A stretch of 64,000 nucleotides of DNA from Bradyrhizobium ontarionense (GTDB taxonomy: Bacteria > Pseudomonadota > Alphaproteobacteria > Rhizobiales > Xanthobacteraceae). The position numbers were made by a program, and so were the translations under genes. Positions 47,080 to 57,450 of the stretch are shown piece by piece. The notes beneath the pieces are model-generated. The model ran no database searches. It saw nothing but the letters and a program-made list of their open reading frames with translations, and was not told where the DNA came from. The stretch is from assembly GCF_021088345.1 (NCBI RefSeq), contig NZ_CP088156.1:620001-684000 (forward strand). Reading direction: 5' to 3'. Position 1 is the first letter of the stretch, and each line of letters starts with the position of its first letter.

Positions 47080-47117
47080 GAAACCGGCCGGTCCGTCACG
47101 TGCGGCCGACCGGTTTC
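47080..47117 (+). terminator. Hairpin terminator after acpP
   Basis: GAAACCGGCCGGTCCG pairs with CGGCCGACCGGTTTC around a TCACGTG loop and is followed by TTGTTGTT. Located 21 bases past the acpP stop, 163 bases before fabF. Confidence 0.75.
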
Positions 47118-47279
47118 TTGTTGTTGGCGGCGTCGTCCTTGGCCGCTCCTGTCGGCCAGCGGCGCATGATTCGGAAGCGCCGTCATGTGCCGAGAAATTG
47201 TCGCTCGAAATGACCCGAGGCGCAGCGACTGTCGCCAGCTGACTCCATTGTGCTCAAGGTCGGGTCCGGAGAAACGAAC

Positions 47280-48545
47280 ATGAGGCGGGTTGTCGTCACT
47301 GGCCTTGGCATGGTTTCGCCGCTTGGCTGTGGGGTTGAAACGACCTGGCAGCGCATCCTTCAAGGCAAGAGCGGCGCTCGCGTGATCGCGACCTTCGACG
47401 TCTCTGATCTGCCTGCCAAGGTGGCCTGTCAGGTGCCTCGCGGCGACGGTACCGACGGCACGTTCAATGCCGATCAGTGGATGGAGCCGAAGGACCAGCG
47501 CAAGGTCGACGACTTCATCATCTTCGCCATGGCCGCGGCACGCCAGGCGCTCGACGATGCCAATTGGCATCCTGCGACCGAAGAGGATCGCTGCGCCACC
47601 GGCACGCTGATCGGTTCCGGTATCGGCGGCCTGTCGGGCATTGCCGACACCGCGATCCTCTTGAAGGAGCGCGGTCCGCGGAAGGTGTCGCCCTTCTTCA
47701 TTCCCGGACGGCTGATCAATCTCGCGTCGGGCTATGTCTCGATCGAGCACGGACTGAAGGGCCCCAATCATTCCGTCGTCACAGCCTGTTCGACGGGCGC
47801 GCATGCGATCGGCGATGCGAGTCGACTGATTGCGCTTGGCGATGCCGACGTCATGGTGGCGGGCGGAACGGAATCGCCGATCTGCCGGATCGGCATGGCC
47901 GGGTTCTGTGCGGCGCGTGCGCTGTCGACTGGGTTCAACGAGACTCCCGAGCGGGCCTCGCGTCCCTACGACAAGGATCGCGACGGATTCGTCATGGGCG
48001 AGGGCGCCGGCGTCGTCGTGCTCGAGGAGTATGAGCATGCCAAGGCCCGCGGGGCCCGCATCTACGCCGAGGTCACCGGTTACGGCCTCTCCGGCGATGC
48101 ATACCACATCACGTCACCGTCGCCGGATGGTGACGGCGGATTCCGCAGCATGAGTGCGGCGATGAAGCGGGCCGGAATCAGCGCTGTCGACATCGACTAC
48201 ATCAACGCTCACGGCACTTCCACGCAGGTCGGCGACGAGATCGAGCTCGGCGCCGTCGAACGTCTGCTCGGCAATGCGGCATCGAAGGTCTTGATGTCAT
48301 CGACCAAATCGTCGATCGGCCATCTGCTGGGGGCGGCAGGGGCGGTCGAAGCGATCTTCTGCATTCTCGCGATTCGCGATAACATCGCGCCGCCGACGAT
48401 CAATCTGGAGAATCCGTCGGTGGAAACCGCGCTCGACCTCGTTCCGCACAAGCCTCGCAAGCGCGAGATCAACGTGGCGTTGTCGAACTCGTTCGGTTTC
48501 GGAGGCACCAACGCGTCAGTGATCCTGCGGCGCGTGGTCAACTAG
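47280..48545 (+). CDS. fabF: 3-oxoacyl-[ACP] synthase II
   Basis: 421 residues from MRRVVVTGLGMVSPLG (GGAGAA upstream; the earlier in-frame start at 47250 is not supported). Condenses malonyl-ACP with acyl-ACP. Catalytic Cys in VTACSTGAHA, His in INAHGTSTQVGD and His in SIGHLLGAAGA form the Cys-His-His triad. Full length for the family. Confidence 0.97.
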   Translation: MRRVVVTGLGMVSPLGCGVETTWQRILQGKSGARVIATFDVSDLPAKVACQVPRGDGTDGTFNADQWMEPKDQRKVDDFIIFAMAAARQALDDANWHPATEEDRCATGTLIGSGIGGLSGIADTAILLKERGPRKVSPFFIPGRLINLASGYVSIEHGLKGPNHSVVTACSTGAHAIGDASRLIALGDADVMVAGGTESPICRIGMAGFCAARALSTGFNETPERASRPYDKDRDGFVMGEGAGVVVLEEYEHAKARGARIYAEVTGYGLSGDAYHITSPSPDGDGGFRSMSAAMKRAGISAVDIDYINAHGTSTQVGDEIELGAVERLLGNAASKVLMSSTKSSIGHLLGAAGAVEAIFCILAIRDNIAPPTINLENPSVETALDLVPHKPRKREINVALSNSFGFGGTNASVILRRVVN

Positions 48546-48815
48546 TGAGGAAGGACGGAATACCGCTGCGGCCAATTGCCGTTTCGTCACGCGGATTTCC
48601 GACCGCAGCCACACTAGAACCCAAGAGTTCGCGTGTCCTGCCCGGGGCGGCTTGCACTTGCCCGGGCGGGAGCGCACACGTCATTGCGGCGAGACCCGGC
48701 GAAACACCTTTTCGCCGTATTCGATGATAAATCGTTAGGATGGGCGTGGACTTCAGGTCGCTTGCGTGGGGAGCGCACGGCCATGACGAGAGCGACAGGA
48801 CTGAAGGTTGCATCG
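48546..48815. other. Gap between fabF and mltG
   Basis: 270 bases; the mltG frame is open through part of it (from 48633) but the sequence is not MltG-like there. An ATG at 48783 with GGAGCG upstream is an alternative mltG start. No other gene. Confidence 0.4.
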
Positions 48816-50096
48816 ATGAGTGAACGGCCGCCCATCTCGCCCCGTAGTCCGCGCGCAGCGCTCGAGCCTGAACGCGTGCCTCCGCCGCCGCGTCGCTCCG
48901 AGCGCGCCCGCAATCCGTTCGTGGTCGTCGGCAACGCGATCATCACATTGCTGCTGCTCGCGATGCTCGGCGCCGGCGCGGCCTATTACTATGGCCGGCA
49001 GATGCTCGAAGCGGCTGGACCGCTGCAGGAGGACAAGATCGTCAACATCCCGCAGCGTGCGGGCAAGCGCGACATCGCCGACGTGCTGGCGCGCGAAGGC
49101 GTGATCGACGTCAATCCCTGGATCTTCATCGGCGGTGTGTATGCGCTGAAGGCCAGTTCCGACTTGAAGCCCGGCGAATATTCATTCCAGAAGAATGCGT
49201 CCCTGCGCGACGTCATCGGCGTGATCGTCGAGGGCAAGGTCGTGCAGCACGCGGTGACGATCCCCGAGGGGCTGACCTCGGAGCAGATCGTGGCCCGCCT
49301 GTCGGAGAACGAGATCTTCACCGGCAGCGTTCGCGAGATTCCGCGCGAGGGAACGCTGTTGCCGGAAACCTACAAGTTCCCGCGCGGCACCAGCCGCGAC
49401 CAGGTCATTCAGCGCATGCAGCAGGCGCAGAAGCGCGTGCTGGCTGAGATCTGGGAGCGGCGCAGCCCCGACGTGCCGGTCAAGACGCCTGAACAACTGG
49501 TGACGCTGGCCTCGATCGTGGAGAAGGAAACGGGCAAGCCGGACGAACGCAGCCGCGTGGCCTCGGTGTTCGTGAACAGGCTGAAGCAGAAGATCAAGCT
49601 GCAGTCGGACCCGACGATCATCTATGGCCTGGTCGGCGGCAAGGGAACGCTGGGGCGCCCGATCAAGCGCAGCGAGATCACCCAGCCCTCGCCGTACAAC
49701 ACCTATGTGATCGAGGGACTGCCGCCCGGTCCGATCTCCAATCCTGGTCGGGCGTCGCTGGAAGCGACTGCAACTCCCGCGCGGACACGCGATCTCTATT
49801 TCGTCGCCGACGGCACCGGCGGGCACGCCTTCACCGAGACCTACGACCTGCACCAGAAGAACGTCGCGAAGCTGCGGGCGATGGAACGGCAGACCCAGAA
49901 CGACACCATCGAGCCCGAAGAGGCTCCGCCTGCCGTGGCGGGCGGAGCAGTGGATCCGGGGGCAGCGACCGCGACCCCCAGGACCCCTGCAGGGGCCAAG
50001 AAGCCGCCGGCCAATCGTGCATCGGGCGGCGCTGCGCCGGGCAATGGTGGCCGGCAGGGGGCCGCGCAGCCGAGCCCGCCCGTCGTTCAGCAATAA
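48816..50096 (+). CDS. mltG: Endolytic peptidoglycan transglycosylase MltG
   Basis: 426 residues from MSERPPISP. Cleaves nascent glycan strands to set their length. A basic/proline N-terminus precedes one membrane segment (VVGNAIITLLLLAMLGAGAAY), then a LysM-like part and the YceG domain. The catalytic Glu lies in LASIVEKETG; the QSDPTIIYGL and PYNTYVIEGLPPGPI stretches are diagnostic. The C-terminal ~75 residues are Ala/Pro/Gly-rich and probably disordered. Follows fabF as in many proteobacteria. Confidence 0.94.
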   Translation: MSERPPISPRSPRAALEPERVPPPPRRSERARNPFVVVGNAIITLLLLAMLGAGAAYYYGRQMLEAAGPLQEDKIVNIPQRAGKRDIADVLAREGVIDVNPWIFIGGVYALKASSDLKPGEYSFQKNASLRDVIGVIVEGKVVQHAVTIPEGLTSEQIVARLSENEIFTGSVREIPREGTLLPETYKFPRGTSRDQVIQRMQQAQKRVLAEIWERRSPDVPVKTPEQLVTLASIVEKETGKPDERSRVASVFVNRLKQKIKLQSDPTIIYGLVGGKGTLGRPIKRSEITQPSPYNTYVIEGLPPGPISNPGRASLEATATPARTRDLYFVADGTGGHAFTETYDLHQKNVAKLRAMERQTQNDTIEPEEAPPAVAGGAVDPGAATATPRTPAGAKKPPANRASGGAAPGNGGRQGAAQPSPPVVQQ

Positions 50097-50220
50097 TTTT
50101 CCACGCCTGCCGGCCGCACAGAACCGGGCTTAACATTTGCCCAAAAGGCCGTAAGGTTCGCGCACTTTTGGCTGGGCTGAGTCTGTCGCCCGTTCCTGAT
50201 GTGCCGGAGACATTGACGAA

Positions 50221-51108
50221 ATGGCGCTGTCGAGCATGACCGGCTTTGCCCGAAGTCACGGGGCAAGCGGTCCCTACTCGTTCGAGTGGGAGTTGAAATC
50301 TGTCAACGCCAAGGGACTGGACGTCCGGGTGCGCCTGCCGCAGGGCTGGGACGAGGTCGAGGCCTTCGCCAAGAAGCGGGCGTCGGAAGTGCTGTCGCGC
50401 GGGACGGTCTATGCCAACCTGACCGTCAAGCGCGCCGAGACCGGCTCCACCGTGCGCATCAACGAGGATGTGCTGGCGGCGATCGTGAAGGTGGCAAGCT
50501 CGCTGGCCGGCAGGATCGACGCGGTCGCGCCGAGCATCGACGGCCTGCTCTCCATCAAGGGCGTGATCGAGGTCGTCGAGCAGGAGAGCGACGAGACCGA
50601 AGACAAGGCCGCCAAAGAGGCCGCCATCGGCTCCTTCGAGACCGCGCTGAAACATCTGGTCGAGATGCGCCGGCGCGAAGGCGAAACGCTCGGCCAGATC
50701 TTGAACCAGCGCGTCAGTGAGATCGAGGCCCTGGCGGGCAAAGCCGAAGCCTCTCCCGGGCGCAAGCCGGAAGCCATCAAGGCGCGGCTCGCCGAGCAGG
50801 TCGCGGCATTGCTGGAGACGTCCGACCGTTTCGATCCCGATCGCCTCGCGCAGGAGGCGCTGTTGATCGCCGCCAAGGCGGATGTCCGCGAGGAGCTCGA
50901 TCGCATCGCCTCGCACATCGCGCAGGCGCGCGAGATGCTCGGCAAGGGCGGGCCGGTCGGCCGCCGGCTCGATTTTCTCGCGCAGGAATTCCACCGCGAG
51001 GTCAACACCTGCTGCTCGAAGTCGAACGATATCGAGCTGACCAATACGGGGCTGGAGATGAAGACCGTGGTCGAGCAGTTCCGCGAACAGGTTCAGAATC
51101 TGGAGTGA
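50221..51108 (+). CDS. yicC: YicC-family endoribonuclease
   Basis: 295 residues. Begins MALSSMTGFARSHG, the YicC N-terminal signature; the C-terminal DUF1732 end has REMLGKGGPVGRRLDFLAQEFHREVNT and SKSNDIELTNTGLEMK. The E. coli homologue has been reported as an RNase acting on a small RNA. It precedes gmk by only three bases, a conserved pair. Confidence 0.93.
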   Translation: MALSSMTGFARSHGASGPYSFEWELKSVNAKGLDVRVRLPQGWDEVEAFAKKRASEVLSRGTVYANLTVKRAETGSTVRINEDVLAAIVKVASSLAGRIDAVAPSIDGLLSIKGVIEVVEQESDETEDKAAKEAAIGSFETALKHLVEMRRREGETLGQILNQRVSEIEALAGKAEASPGRKPEAIKARLAEQVAALLETSDRFDPDRLAQEALLIAAKADVREELDRIASHIAQAREMLGKGGPVGRRLDFLAQEFHREVNTCCSKSNDIELTNTGLEMKTVVEQFREQVQNLE

Positions 51109-51111
51109 TCC

Positions 51112-51771
51112 ATGATGGCTCACGACGGGAGCTTCGATGGGGTCGAACGGCGCGGCCTGATGTTCGTGCTGTCATCGCCTTCGGGGGCGGGCAAGACGAC
51201 GCTGTCTCGCCTCCTGATCGAGCGCATGCCCGGATTGCGGATGTCGGTGTCGGCGACGACGCGCCCGATGCGGCCCGGTGAGGTCGACGGGCGCGACTAT
51301 CACTTCGTCGATCGCGCGCGGTTCGAGGAGATGGCCAAGCGCAACGAGCTGCTCGAATGGGCCACCGTGTTCGACAATCGCTACGGCACGCCGCGCGCGC
51401 CCGTCGAAGCGGCTCTCACGGCGGGGCAGGACGTGCTGTTCGACATCGACTGGCAGGGCACGCAGCAATTACGCGAGAAGGCGCGGCAGGACGTGGTCAG
51501 CGTGTTCATCCTGCCGCCCTCGGCCGCTGATCTGGAGAAGCGTCTGCACACGCGCGCGCAGGACTCCGATGAGGTCATCCGCGGGCGCATGAGCCGCGCC
51601 AGCCACGAGATGAGCCATTGGGCGGAGTACGACTACATCGTCATCAACCGCAACGTCGACGATGCGTTTGCCGAAGTGCAGTCGATTCTCAAGGCCGAGC
51701 GCCTGAAGCGCGAGCGGCGGACCGGACTGACGACTTTCGTGCGCGAGCTGCAACGCCAGCTCGAGAGCTGA
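51112..51771 (+). CDS. gmk: Guanylate kinase
   Basis: 219 residues; ATG at 51112 or 51115. Phosphorylates GMP to GDP. Walker A SPSGAGKTT (residues 22-30), GMP-binding SATTRPMRPGEVDGRDYHF, lid region RMSRASHEMSHWAEYDYIVIN. Full family length with a short basic C-terminus. Co-transcribed with yicC; convergent with the large gene at 51813. Confidence 0.97.
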   Translation: MMAHDGSFDGVERRGLMFVLSSPSGAGKTTLSRLLIERMPGLRMSVSATTRPMRPGEVDGRDYHFVDRARFEEMAKRNELLEWATVFDNRYGTPRAPVEAALTAGQDVLFDIDWQGTQQLREKARQDVVSVFILPPSAADLEKRLHTRAQDSDEVIRGRMSRASHEMSHWAEYDYIVINRNVDDAFAEVQSILKAERLKRERRTGLTTFVRELQRQLES

Positions 51772-51812
51772 TCCCTCGAGAGCGGATCCCCGCCGCGATC
51801 CAGCTCCGCGAC

Positions 51813-54152
51813 TTACGCGCGCCGGCCGAGGCGCGCCAGAATGTCCTGGATCCCATCGAGCGATTCATCGTGCTGAATGTTTCGTGGGCGTGGCCGCAGG
51901 GCCGGCGGCCGCGGGATGAAGTCGAGCGGCGGGGAGGCCGGGTCTTCGAAGGGGGCCGGGACGAACAGCGGCCGCTGCTGCTGCTGGGGGGCTTGTACGA
52001 TCGGCGGCTCGGCCGGAAGCGATGACCGCGACTCCAGAAGACTGATGAGTCGCGCGGCTGGATCGTCATGCATGAACACGCCGGCCTCCGGCGCTTCCGG
52101 TTCGAACGCGTCACTGCCCTCGTGGGACGGATCCTCCTCGAGCTCGTCTTCGGGCAACGCAAAGCGCGATTGCAGCAGATTGATCAGCGCCGCAGCGGGA
52201 TCGTCGAGCTCCCTGTCATCGGCGGCAGCATACTCTTCCGGCCTGGTTGCTGGTTCGGCCGCGGCGATCGCACTGCCCTGTTCATAGGCCGGCTGTCGTG
52301 CCGCATGGGCGCGAAGCGTCTCGATCAGCGCGGCGGCGGGATCGGCAGCGGGCGCAGCCTGCGCGCGCGTCGCGGCTGGGTGGTCGGACGCGACCGGCGC
52401 GGCAGCCTGCGCGTTCCGCAGGTGATCGATGAGGTTCTGCGCCGCCTGCATCGGCTGCGGCGCAACCGGCTGCGCGGCCTGCGGCGAAACCGATTCGGCG
52501 GTGATGGCAGCGGCCGGAGCGTCGCCCTGTCCGGCCGAAGCCGGCTGCCCGGGGCGCCGCTTGGCTGCGCGGGACACCAGCAGCGCGGCAATGACCTTGG
52601 CGGCGTCGATCGACCCGCCACCCTGAGCGGCCCCGCCCGACGGAGACGACGCATCGGCCACGCGCGCCTTGCGCAGGGCCGATACGATTTCGCTGACGTC
52701 GACCGGCGCGGGCGGTGTGACGGCCGGGGGATCCTGCAGAGGCGGTGGAGGCGGCGCCACCCTCTCCGCGGAAGGCCAGGGCTCGGTCGGGGCGATCGTC
52801 GCGGCGTGAGGGCGGGCGCCCTGTGCGACGGCAACGCTGGCGGCGGCTGCGTTGGCTTTGGCCGCCGCGATCTTGGCTGCTGCGGCTTGAGCCGCAGCAA
52901 TCTGGGCGGTGGCAAGCTGGCCTGCAGCAGGGATTTGCGCCGCCGCAGCTGGCGCAGCGACCATCGGGGCGGAGAACGTCTGCTGCGCCGAGGGCATTTG
53001 CGCCTGGACCGGTGCCGTCGGCTCCGCGGCCGCCGGCGGGGCGCGTCGCGCCGCCGCGCGGTCTGCGAGCTGATCGACGGCCTGCCACACCGCATCGGTC
53101 GGCTGTGGCCTCGGCATGTCCGGGACGTCATCCGGGTCACGTCGGCGCGCTGCGACGTGCGGTTGATCCTGATGGACAGCGGGCGCCGCTGCGCGGAACG
53201 GACGGGACTCGACCGGCGCCGGTCTTGAAGGGGGCAGACGTGCACTCGCGAGGTCGAGCGCCGAAGGCGCCTGAGACGCGCGATCGCCGCCCGCGCGGGA
53301 CGGCGCTGTGGGCTGGCCGCCGCGACCGGAGCGCCCGGACGGTGGCGTCTTTGCCTTGACCCGCGGCTTCATGCGCGCGTGGCGCGTCCTTGCGGCGGCC
53401 GTGTGCCAGCTGCCGTTGCGCCGTCGCCCGCGTCCCATCCGGCTGAGCCTATAGAGAGCGCTGGCCAGCAGGCCCGAAATCGCCAGCGCGCCGATGACGA
53501 CGAGCATCAGCATGTGGATGGGCGCTTCAGGCTTGGCCGCCTTCGACGCGACCCCAGTCTGCCCGTCGGCGGCGTTAGCCGCGTTGGCGTCCGGTTCGGC
53601 ATTGCCGTCGTCCGCCATCGGCGCCGGCGTCGTGTCGCTCGTCGTGGTCTCCGCTTGTTGCGGCGGCGCCGACGGCCAGGGCGAGGCATCGAGGCTGCGC
53701 GGGAGGCTGGCGTCCGACGCCGTCAACGTCGTTGGCGTGATGGCGAGATTTTGCGGCCTCGGCGTGCCTCGCGCGTCGACGTCGGTCCGCAGGCGAGGTT
53801 GGGGCAGCTCTGCGAGGGCATCGGCGCTGGCGCGCGGGGCCGGACCGTCGGACCGTCGGGCAGTCAGCTTGGGCGGTGTGGGCTGAGCAAAGTCCCATGG
53901 AGTCGGCTGTTGCGCGGAGCGGGCGGGTGCCGCCGTGTCGCGCGAATTTCCGGCGCCATCCTTCAGATACCAGCAGCGCCGGTTGGTGCCGCGATCGAAG
54001 CGATAGTACCAATGCTGCGCGTCCGACTTGTCACCGGTCGGTTCGGTGAGGCATTCCTCCGCGGCCAGGGCGGCGCGTGGCAGCTCGATCACGACCGTCC
54101 CAGCGATACCGGCTGCAATGGCGAATGCAACTCCCGCCGTTCGGCTTGCCAT
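51813..54152 (-). CDS. Large low-complexity membrane-anchored protein with repeated helical motif
   Basis: 779 residues. Signal-like N-terminus (GVAFAIAAGIAGTVVIEL, then ALAAEEC), a small domain with HWYYRFDRGTNRRCWYL, a Pro/Ala-rich stretch, a membrane helix near residue 215 (MLMLVVIGALAISGLLASALY), then a basic patch and a long Ala/Pro/Gln-rich region. In the last ~300 residues a short amphipathic motif recurs about seven times, best as DPAAALINLLQSR and DPAARLISLLESR. No enzyme domain. It looks like a scaffold; no partner known. Confidence 0.75.
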   Translation of the reverse strand: MASRTAGVAFAIAAGIAGTVVIELPRAALAAEECLTEPTGDKSDAQHWYYRFDRGTNRRCWYLKDGAGNSRDTAAPARSAQQPTPWDFAQPTPPKLTARRSDGPAPRASADALAELPQPRLRTDVDARGTPRPQNLAITPTTLTASDASLPRSLDASPWPSAPPQQAETTTSDTTPAPMADDGNAEPDANAANAADGQTGVASKAAKPEAPIHMLMLVVIGALAISGLLASALYRLSRMGRGRRRNGSWHTAAARTRHARMKPRVKAKTPPSGRSGRGGQPTAPSRAGGDRASQAPSALDLASARLPPSRPAPVESRPFRAAAPAVHQDQPHVAARRRDPDDVPDMPRPQPTDAVWQAVDQLADRAAARRAPPAAAEPTAPVQAQMPSAQQTFSAPMVAAPAAAAQIPAAGQLATAQIAAAQAAAAKIAAAKANAAAASVAVAQGARPHAATIAPTEPWPSAERVAPPPPPLQDPPAVTPPAPVDVSEIVSALRKARVADASSPSGGAAQGGGSIDAAKVIAALLVSRAAKRRPGQPASAGQGDAPAAAITAESVSPQAAQPVAPQPMQAAQNLIDHLRNAQAAAPVASDHPAATRAQAAPAADPAAALIETLRAHAARQPAYEQGSAIAAAEPATRPEEYAAADDRELDDPAAALINLLQSRFALPEDELEEDPSHEGSDAFEPEAPEAGVFMHDDPAARLISLLESRSSLPAEPPIVQAPQQQQRPLFVPAPFEDPASPPLDFIPRPPALRPRPRNIQHDESLDGIQDILARLGRRA

Positions 54153-54505
54153 TGACTACTCCGGATACGCTACGCAACGGCGCGTTCTCGGAAACAAGTT
54201 GGGTGGCAATGAGCCGCAATTCCGGATTAATTCTGGCCCGCTCCTTTCGTCTCCGAGTGCGGCATTTTCCCCACAACCGGACCTGCATCGCGTCGCGATT
54301 TCGGCCGCGATGTCGCGGCAAAACGGTCACATCGATGAAAATCTCCGCGCTTTTTCACCCTCGGCGATCTGCGACCTGGTGTCGACAACCGGTGCGTTTG
54401 TGGACAAGTGATCTGCGGCCGTTCGCCGCTTCGGCCGCGGCGGGCAGGGCTGCAATGCTGCACGCACCGTCGCCGCCTGCGATCTCGCATGAAGCGGCCA
54501 ACTAA
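54153..54505. other. Intergenic gap, nothing supported
   Basis: 353 bases between the alcohol dehydrogenase and the large low-complexity gene, both leftward. It should hold the promoter of the latter; no clear box, hairpin or gene was seen. Confidence 0.45.
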
Positions 54506-55564
54506 TCAGTTCTTCAAAACCACCCGTCCAACCACGTGTCCGGCGCGCAGCGCATCGATCCACTTCTGGACGTCGCCCATCGGCTCTTCGCGCATCGGCG
54601 GCGGCTTGATCTTGCCGGCGCGGGCAAGCCGCATCAGTTCGTGGCCTTCGGCCAGCGTGCCGACCATGAACCCTTCGATGGTCATGCGCTTGTACACCCA
54701 TTGAACCATCGGCAGCGTGAACTGGCCCCCCATCAATCCGGAGACGACGATCTTGCCGCCGCGCGCGACGACCGAGACCGCAAACGCCATCGATTTCTCG
54801 TTGCCGGCGAAGTCGACGACCTCGTCGAAGCCACCCTCGGTCTCCTTCAGGATGCGCTTGATCACGTCCGGCTCGGCGGGATCATAGGCTGTGGCCGCGC
54901 CATTCTGCAGTGCGGTGTCGCGGGCCGCGGCTGAGAGATCCGCCACCGAGATCGGCTGCTTGAACATCGCCTGTGCGAACGACAGACCCATCATGCCGAC
55001 CCCGCCGAGTCCGATCAGCAGCAGGTTGCGCTGCCGCGGGCGATCAACGAGACGCTTGAGCGCACCATAGGCGGTCACGCCCGAGCACATCAGGGTCGCT
55101 GCCTGACTGACCGGAAGCGGGTCGTATTCGAGCAGGTACTTCGCATCGGGCACGAGAACGTGGGTGGCGAAGCCGCCGTCGATCGCGACGCCGAGGAAGC
55201 GCTGCTTCGCGCACAGGTTCTCGTCGCCATTGGCGCAGTCGCGGCATTGGCCGCAGCCGATCCATGGAAACACCGCGCGCCGCGCTCCGATCAGCTCCCT
55301 CGGCACGTCGGGCCCGACGTCGTCGACGACGCCGGCGATTTCATGTCCCAACGTGAATGGCAGCGTCATGCCGCGGGTCGTGTCGAGGCGCTTGCCGCCG
55401 CCGAGATCGGCATAGCCGTCCTGGATGTGCAGATCGGAATGGCACAGGCCGCAGCGCTCGATGCGAACGAGAACCTCGGCCCCCACAGGTTTCGGCGTCT
55501 CGACGATGGTTTCACAAAGCGGCGCGTCGAACTTGACCAGCGACTGACGGCGCATCAACGCCAT
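54506..55564 (-). CDS. Zinc-dependent alcohol dehydrogenase
   Basis: 352 residues. Medium-chain dehydrogenase: catalytic zinc Cys in ERCGLCHSDLH and His-Glu in LGHEIAG; structural zinc cysteines in GCGQCRDCANGDENLC; Rossmann loop GLGGVGMMGL. Oxidises alcohols or reduces aldehydes with NAD(P). Substrate not evident. Leftward and 27 bases after rsmA, so it may be read through from the pdxA-rsmA transcript. Confidence 0.92.
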   Translation of the reverse strand: MALMRRQSLVKFDAPLCETIVETPKPVGAEVLVRIERCGLCHSDLHIQDGYADLGGGKRLDTTRGMTLPFTLGHEIAGVVDDVGPDVPRELIGARRAVFPWIGCGQCRDCANGDENLCAKQRFLGVAIDGGFATHVLVPDAKYLLEYDPLPVSQAATLMCSGVTAYGALKRLVDRPRQRNLLLIGLGGVGMMGLSFAQAMFKQPISVADLSAAARDTALQNGAATAYDPAEPDVIKRILKETEGGFDEVVDFAGNEKSMAFAVSVVARGGKIVVSGLMGGQFTLPMVQWVYKRMTIEGFMVGTLAEGHELMRLARAGKIKPPPMREEPMGDVQKWIDALRAGHVVGRVVLKN

Positions 55565-55591
55565 GAAACATCTCCCTGAAATGCTTGTTGA

Positions 55592-56452
55592 TTAGGATCT
55601 GGCTTCGCCGCGACTATTGGTCAATTCACGGGCCATGGCAACAAAGCCGGACACCGGAATGGTTTCGGCGCGGCGCGTCGGATCGACGCCGGCCGCGGCC
55701 GCCAGCCTGGCCGGATCGGCGGGCAGCGATTTGAGGCTCTGCCGCAGCATCTTGCGCCGCTGTCCGAAGGCGGCCGCGGCGACCTGTTCGAGTGCGCGGC
55801 GGTCGCATGGCTCGGGCGCAGGCCGCGGCGCCAGGCGCACGACGGACGACGTGACCTTCGGCTGCGGCACGAACGCGGACGGCGAGATGTCGAACAGGAT
55901 TTTCGTCTCGCAGCGCCAATTCGCGAGCACGCCGAGCCTTCCATAGGCCTCCTCGTTCTCGCGCGCGACGATGCGCTCGGCGACCTCGCGCTGGAACATC
56001 AGCACCATCATGTCGTACCAGGGCGGCCACGGCTCGGTGGAGAGCCAGCCGATCAGCAGGTGCGTCGCGATGTTGTAGGGCAGGTTGGCGACGATCTTCG
56101 CCTTCGTCGCACCGAGATACGGCAGCGGGTCGAAGGTGCGCGCATCGGTGCAGATGATCTCGAGCCGTCCGGGATAGCGGTCGGCGATCATCTGCAGCGC
56201 GGGGAGCGCGCGCGCGTCGTGCTCGACCGCGATCACGTGACGTGCGCCGAGCGCAAGCAGGGCCCGCGTCAGACCTCCCGGGCCGGGGCCGATCTCCACG
56301 ACGGTGGCATCTTCGAGCGGGCCGGCGGCCCGCGCGATCCGCGTCGTGAGATTGAGATCGAGTAGGAAGTTCTGGCCCAGCGCCTTGCGCGCCGACAGCT
56401 GATGGTCGCGGATGACCTCGCGCAGCGGCGGCAGGTCGTCGATCGCGCTCAT
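55592..56452 (-). CDS. rsmA: 16S rRNA dimethyladenosine transferase
   Basis: 286 residues. Dimethylates two adjacent adenines near the 3' end of 16S rRNA using [15 protein letters not shown] loop [15 protein letters not shown], acidic [11 protein letters not shown] and the catalytic NLPYNIAT are all present. The start overlaps the pdxA stop by four bases (ATGA), so the two are translationally coupled, as in many proteobacteria (also called ksgA). Confidence 0.97.
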   Translation of the reverse strand: MSAIDDLPPLREVIRDHQLSARKALGQNFLLDLNLTTRIARAAGPLEDATVVEIGPGPGGLTRALLALGARHVIAVEHDARALPALQMIADRYPGRLEIICTDARTFDPLPYLGATKAKIVANLPYNIATHLLIGWLSTEPWPPWYDMMVLMFQREVAERIVARENEEAYGRLGVLANWRCETKILFDISPSAFVPQPKVTSSVVRLAPRPAPEPCDRRALEQVAAAAFGQRRKMLRQSLKSLPADPARLAAAAGVDPTRRAETIPVSGFVAMARELTNSRGEARS

Positions 56453-57450
56453 GTCGACGTTGAGGCCATGCGTGCGGCCAGTTGCAGGGCGGCGATCAGG
56501 CTCGCCGGATTGGCCGTGCCCTTGCCGGCGATGCCGAATGCCGTGCCGTGGTCGGGCGAGGTGCGGATGAAGGGCAGGCCCAGGGTGACGTTGACGCCCT
56601 CGTCGAACGCCAGAGTCTTGATCGGGATCAGCGCCTGGTCGTGGTACATGCAGACGGCGCAGTCATAGGACCTGCGCGCCGCTTCATGGAACATCGTGTC
56701 GGCTGGCAGCGGCCCCCGCACGTCGAGGCCGGCATTGCGCAAGGTCGCGAGCGCCGGTGCGATGATCGTCTCTTCCTCGTTGCCCAGCGTGCCGTCTTCG
56801 CCGGCATGCGGATTGAGGCCCGACATCGCGATGCGCGGCCGCTGCACGCCGAAATAGCGCCGCAGACTTGCGGCCATGATGCGGGTCGTCGACGTGATGA
56901 GCGGGCTGGTGAGCTGCTCGATCGCTTCGCGCAGCGACACGTGGATCGTCACCGGTACCACCGCGAGACCAGGCGACCACAGCATCATGACCGGTTGCGG
57001 GACGGCTCCGCCGTCGGCGGCGAGCTCGGCAAGAAATTCGGTGTGGCCGGGGTGCGAGAAGCCGGCACGGTAGAGCACGGCCTTCGCGATCGGGTTGGTC
57101 ACGACGGCGGCGGCACGTCCAGCCCTGACGTCGGCCACGGCCTGACGGATCGAGCCGATCGCGGCGTCTGCGCTGGTCCTGTCGGGACGCCCGGGCAGGG
57201 CGGTGACCGCATGCCCGGTGGAGACCACGGGCAGTGCCGTCGCAAAAGCCTCGGCCGCCTGCTCGGGACGGACCTCAGCCACGGGAACATGGAGATCGAG
57301 ATGCTTGGCCCGCTGCGCCATGAAGGTCGCATCGCCGAGCACGTAGAAGGCAGGGAGTCCAAGCTCGGTGCGGCGCAGCCAAGCCTGCAGGGTGATGTCG
57401 GGTCCGATGCCTGCGGGCTCGCCCAGGCTCAGCGCGAGGGGCTTCGTCAT
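56449..57450 (-). CDS. pdxA: 4-hydroxythreonine-4-phosphate dehydrogenase
   Basis: 333 residues from [18 protein letters not shown]; the frame opens far upstream through surA, which is rejected. NAD-dependent step of vitamin B6 synthesis. The metal-binding histidines lie in [20 protein letters not shown] and [10 protein letters not shown]. The start codon shares one base with the surA stop (TGATG). Confidence 0.96.
   Translation of the reverse strand: MTKPLALSLGEPAGIGPDITLQAWLRRTELGLPAFYVLGDATFMAQRAKHLDLHVPVAEVRPEQAAEAFATALPVVSTGHAVTALPGRPDRTSADAAIGSIRQAVADVRAGRAAAVVTNPIAKAVLYRAGFSHPGHTEFLAELAADGGAVPQPVMMLWSPGLAVVPVTIHVSLREAIEQLTSPLITSTTRIMAASLRRYFGVQRPRIAMSGLNPHAGEDGTLGNEEETIIAPALATLRNAGLDVRGPLPADTMFHEAARRSYDCAVCMYHDQALIPIKTLAFDEGVNVTLGLPFIRTSPDHGTAFGIAGKGTANPASLIAALQLAARMASTST

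Noticed and set aside
52068..53228. Rightward Arg/Gly-rich open frame
   Set aside because: Antisense shadow of the 779-residue low-complexity gene.
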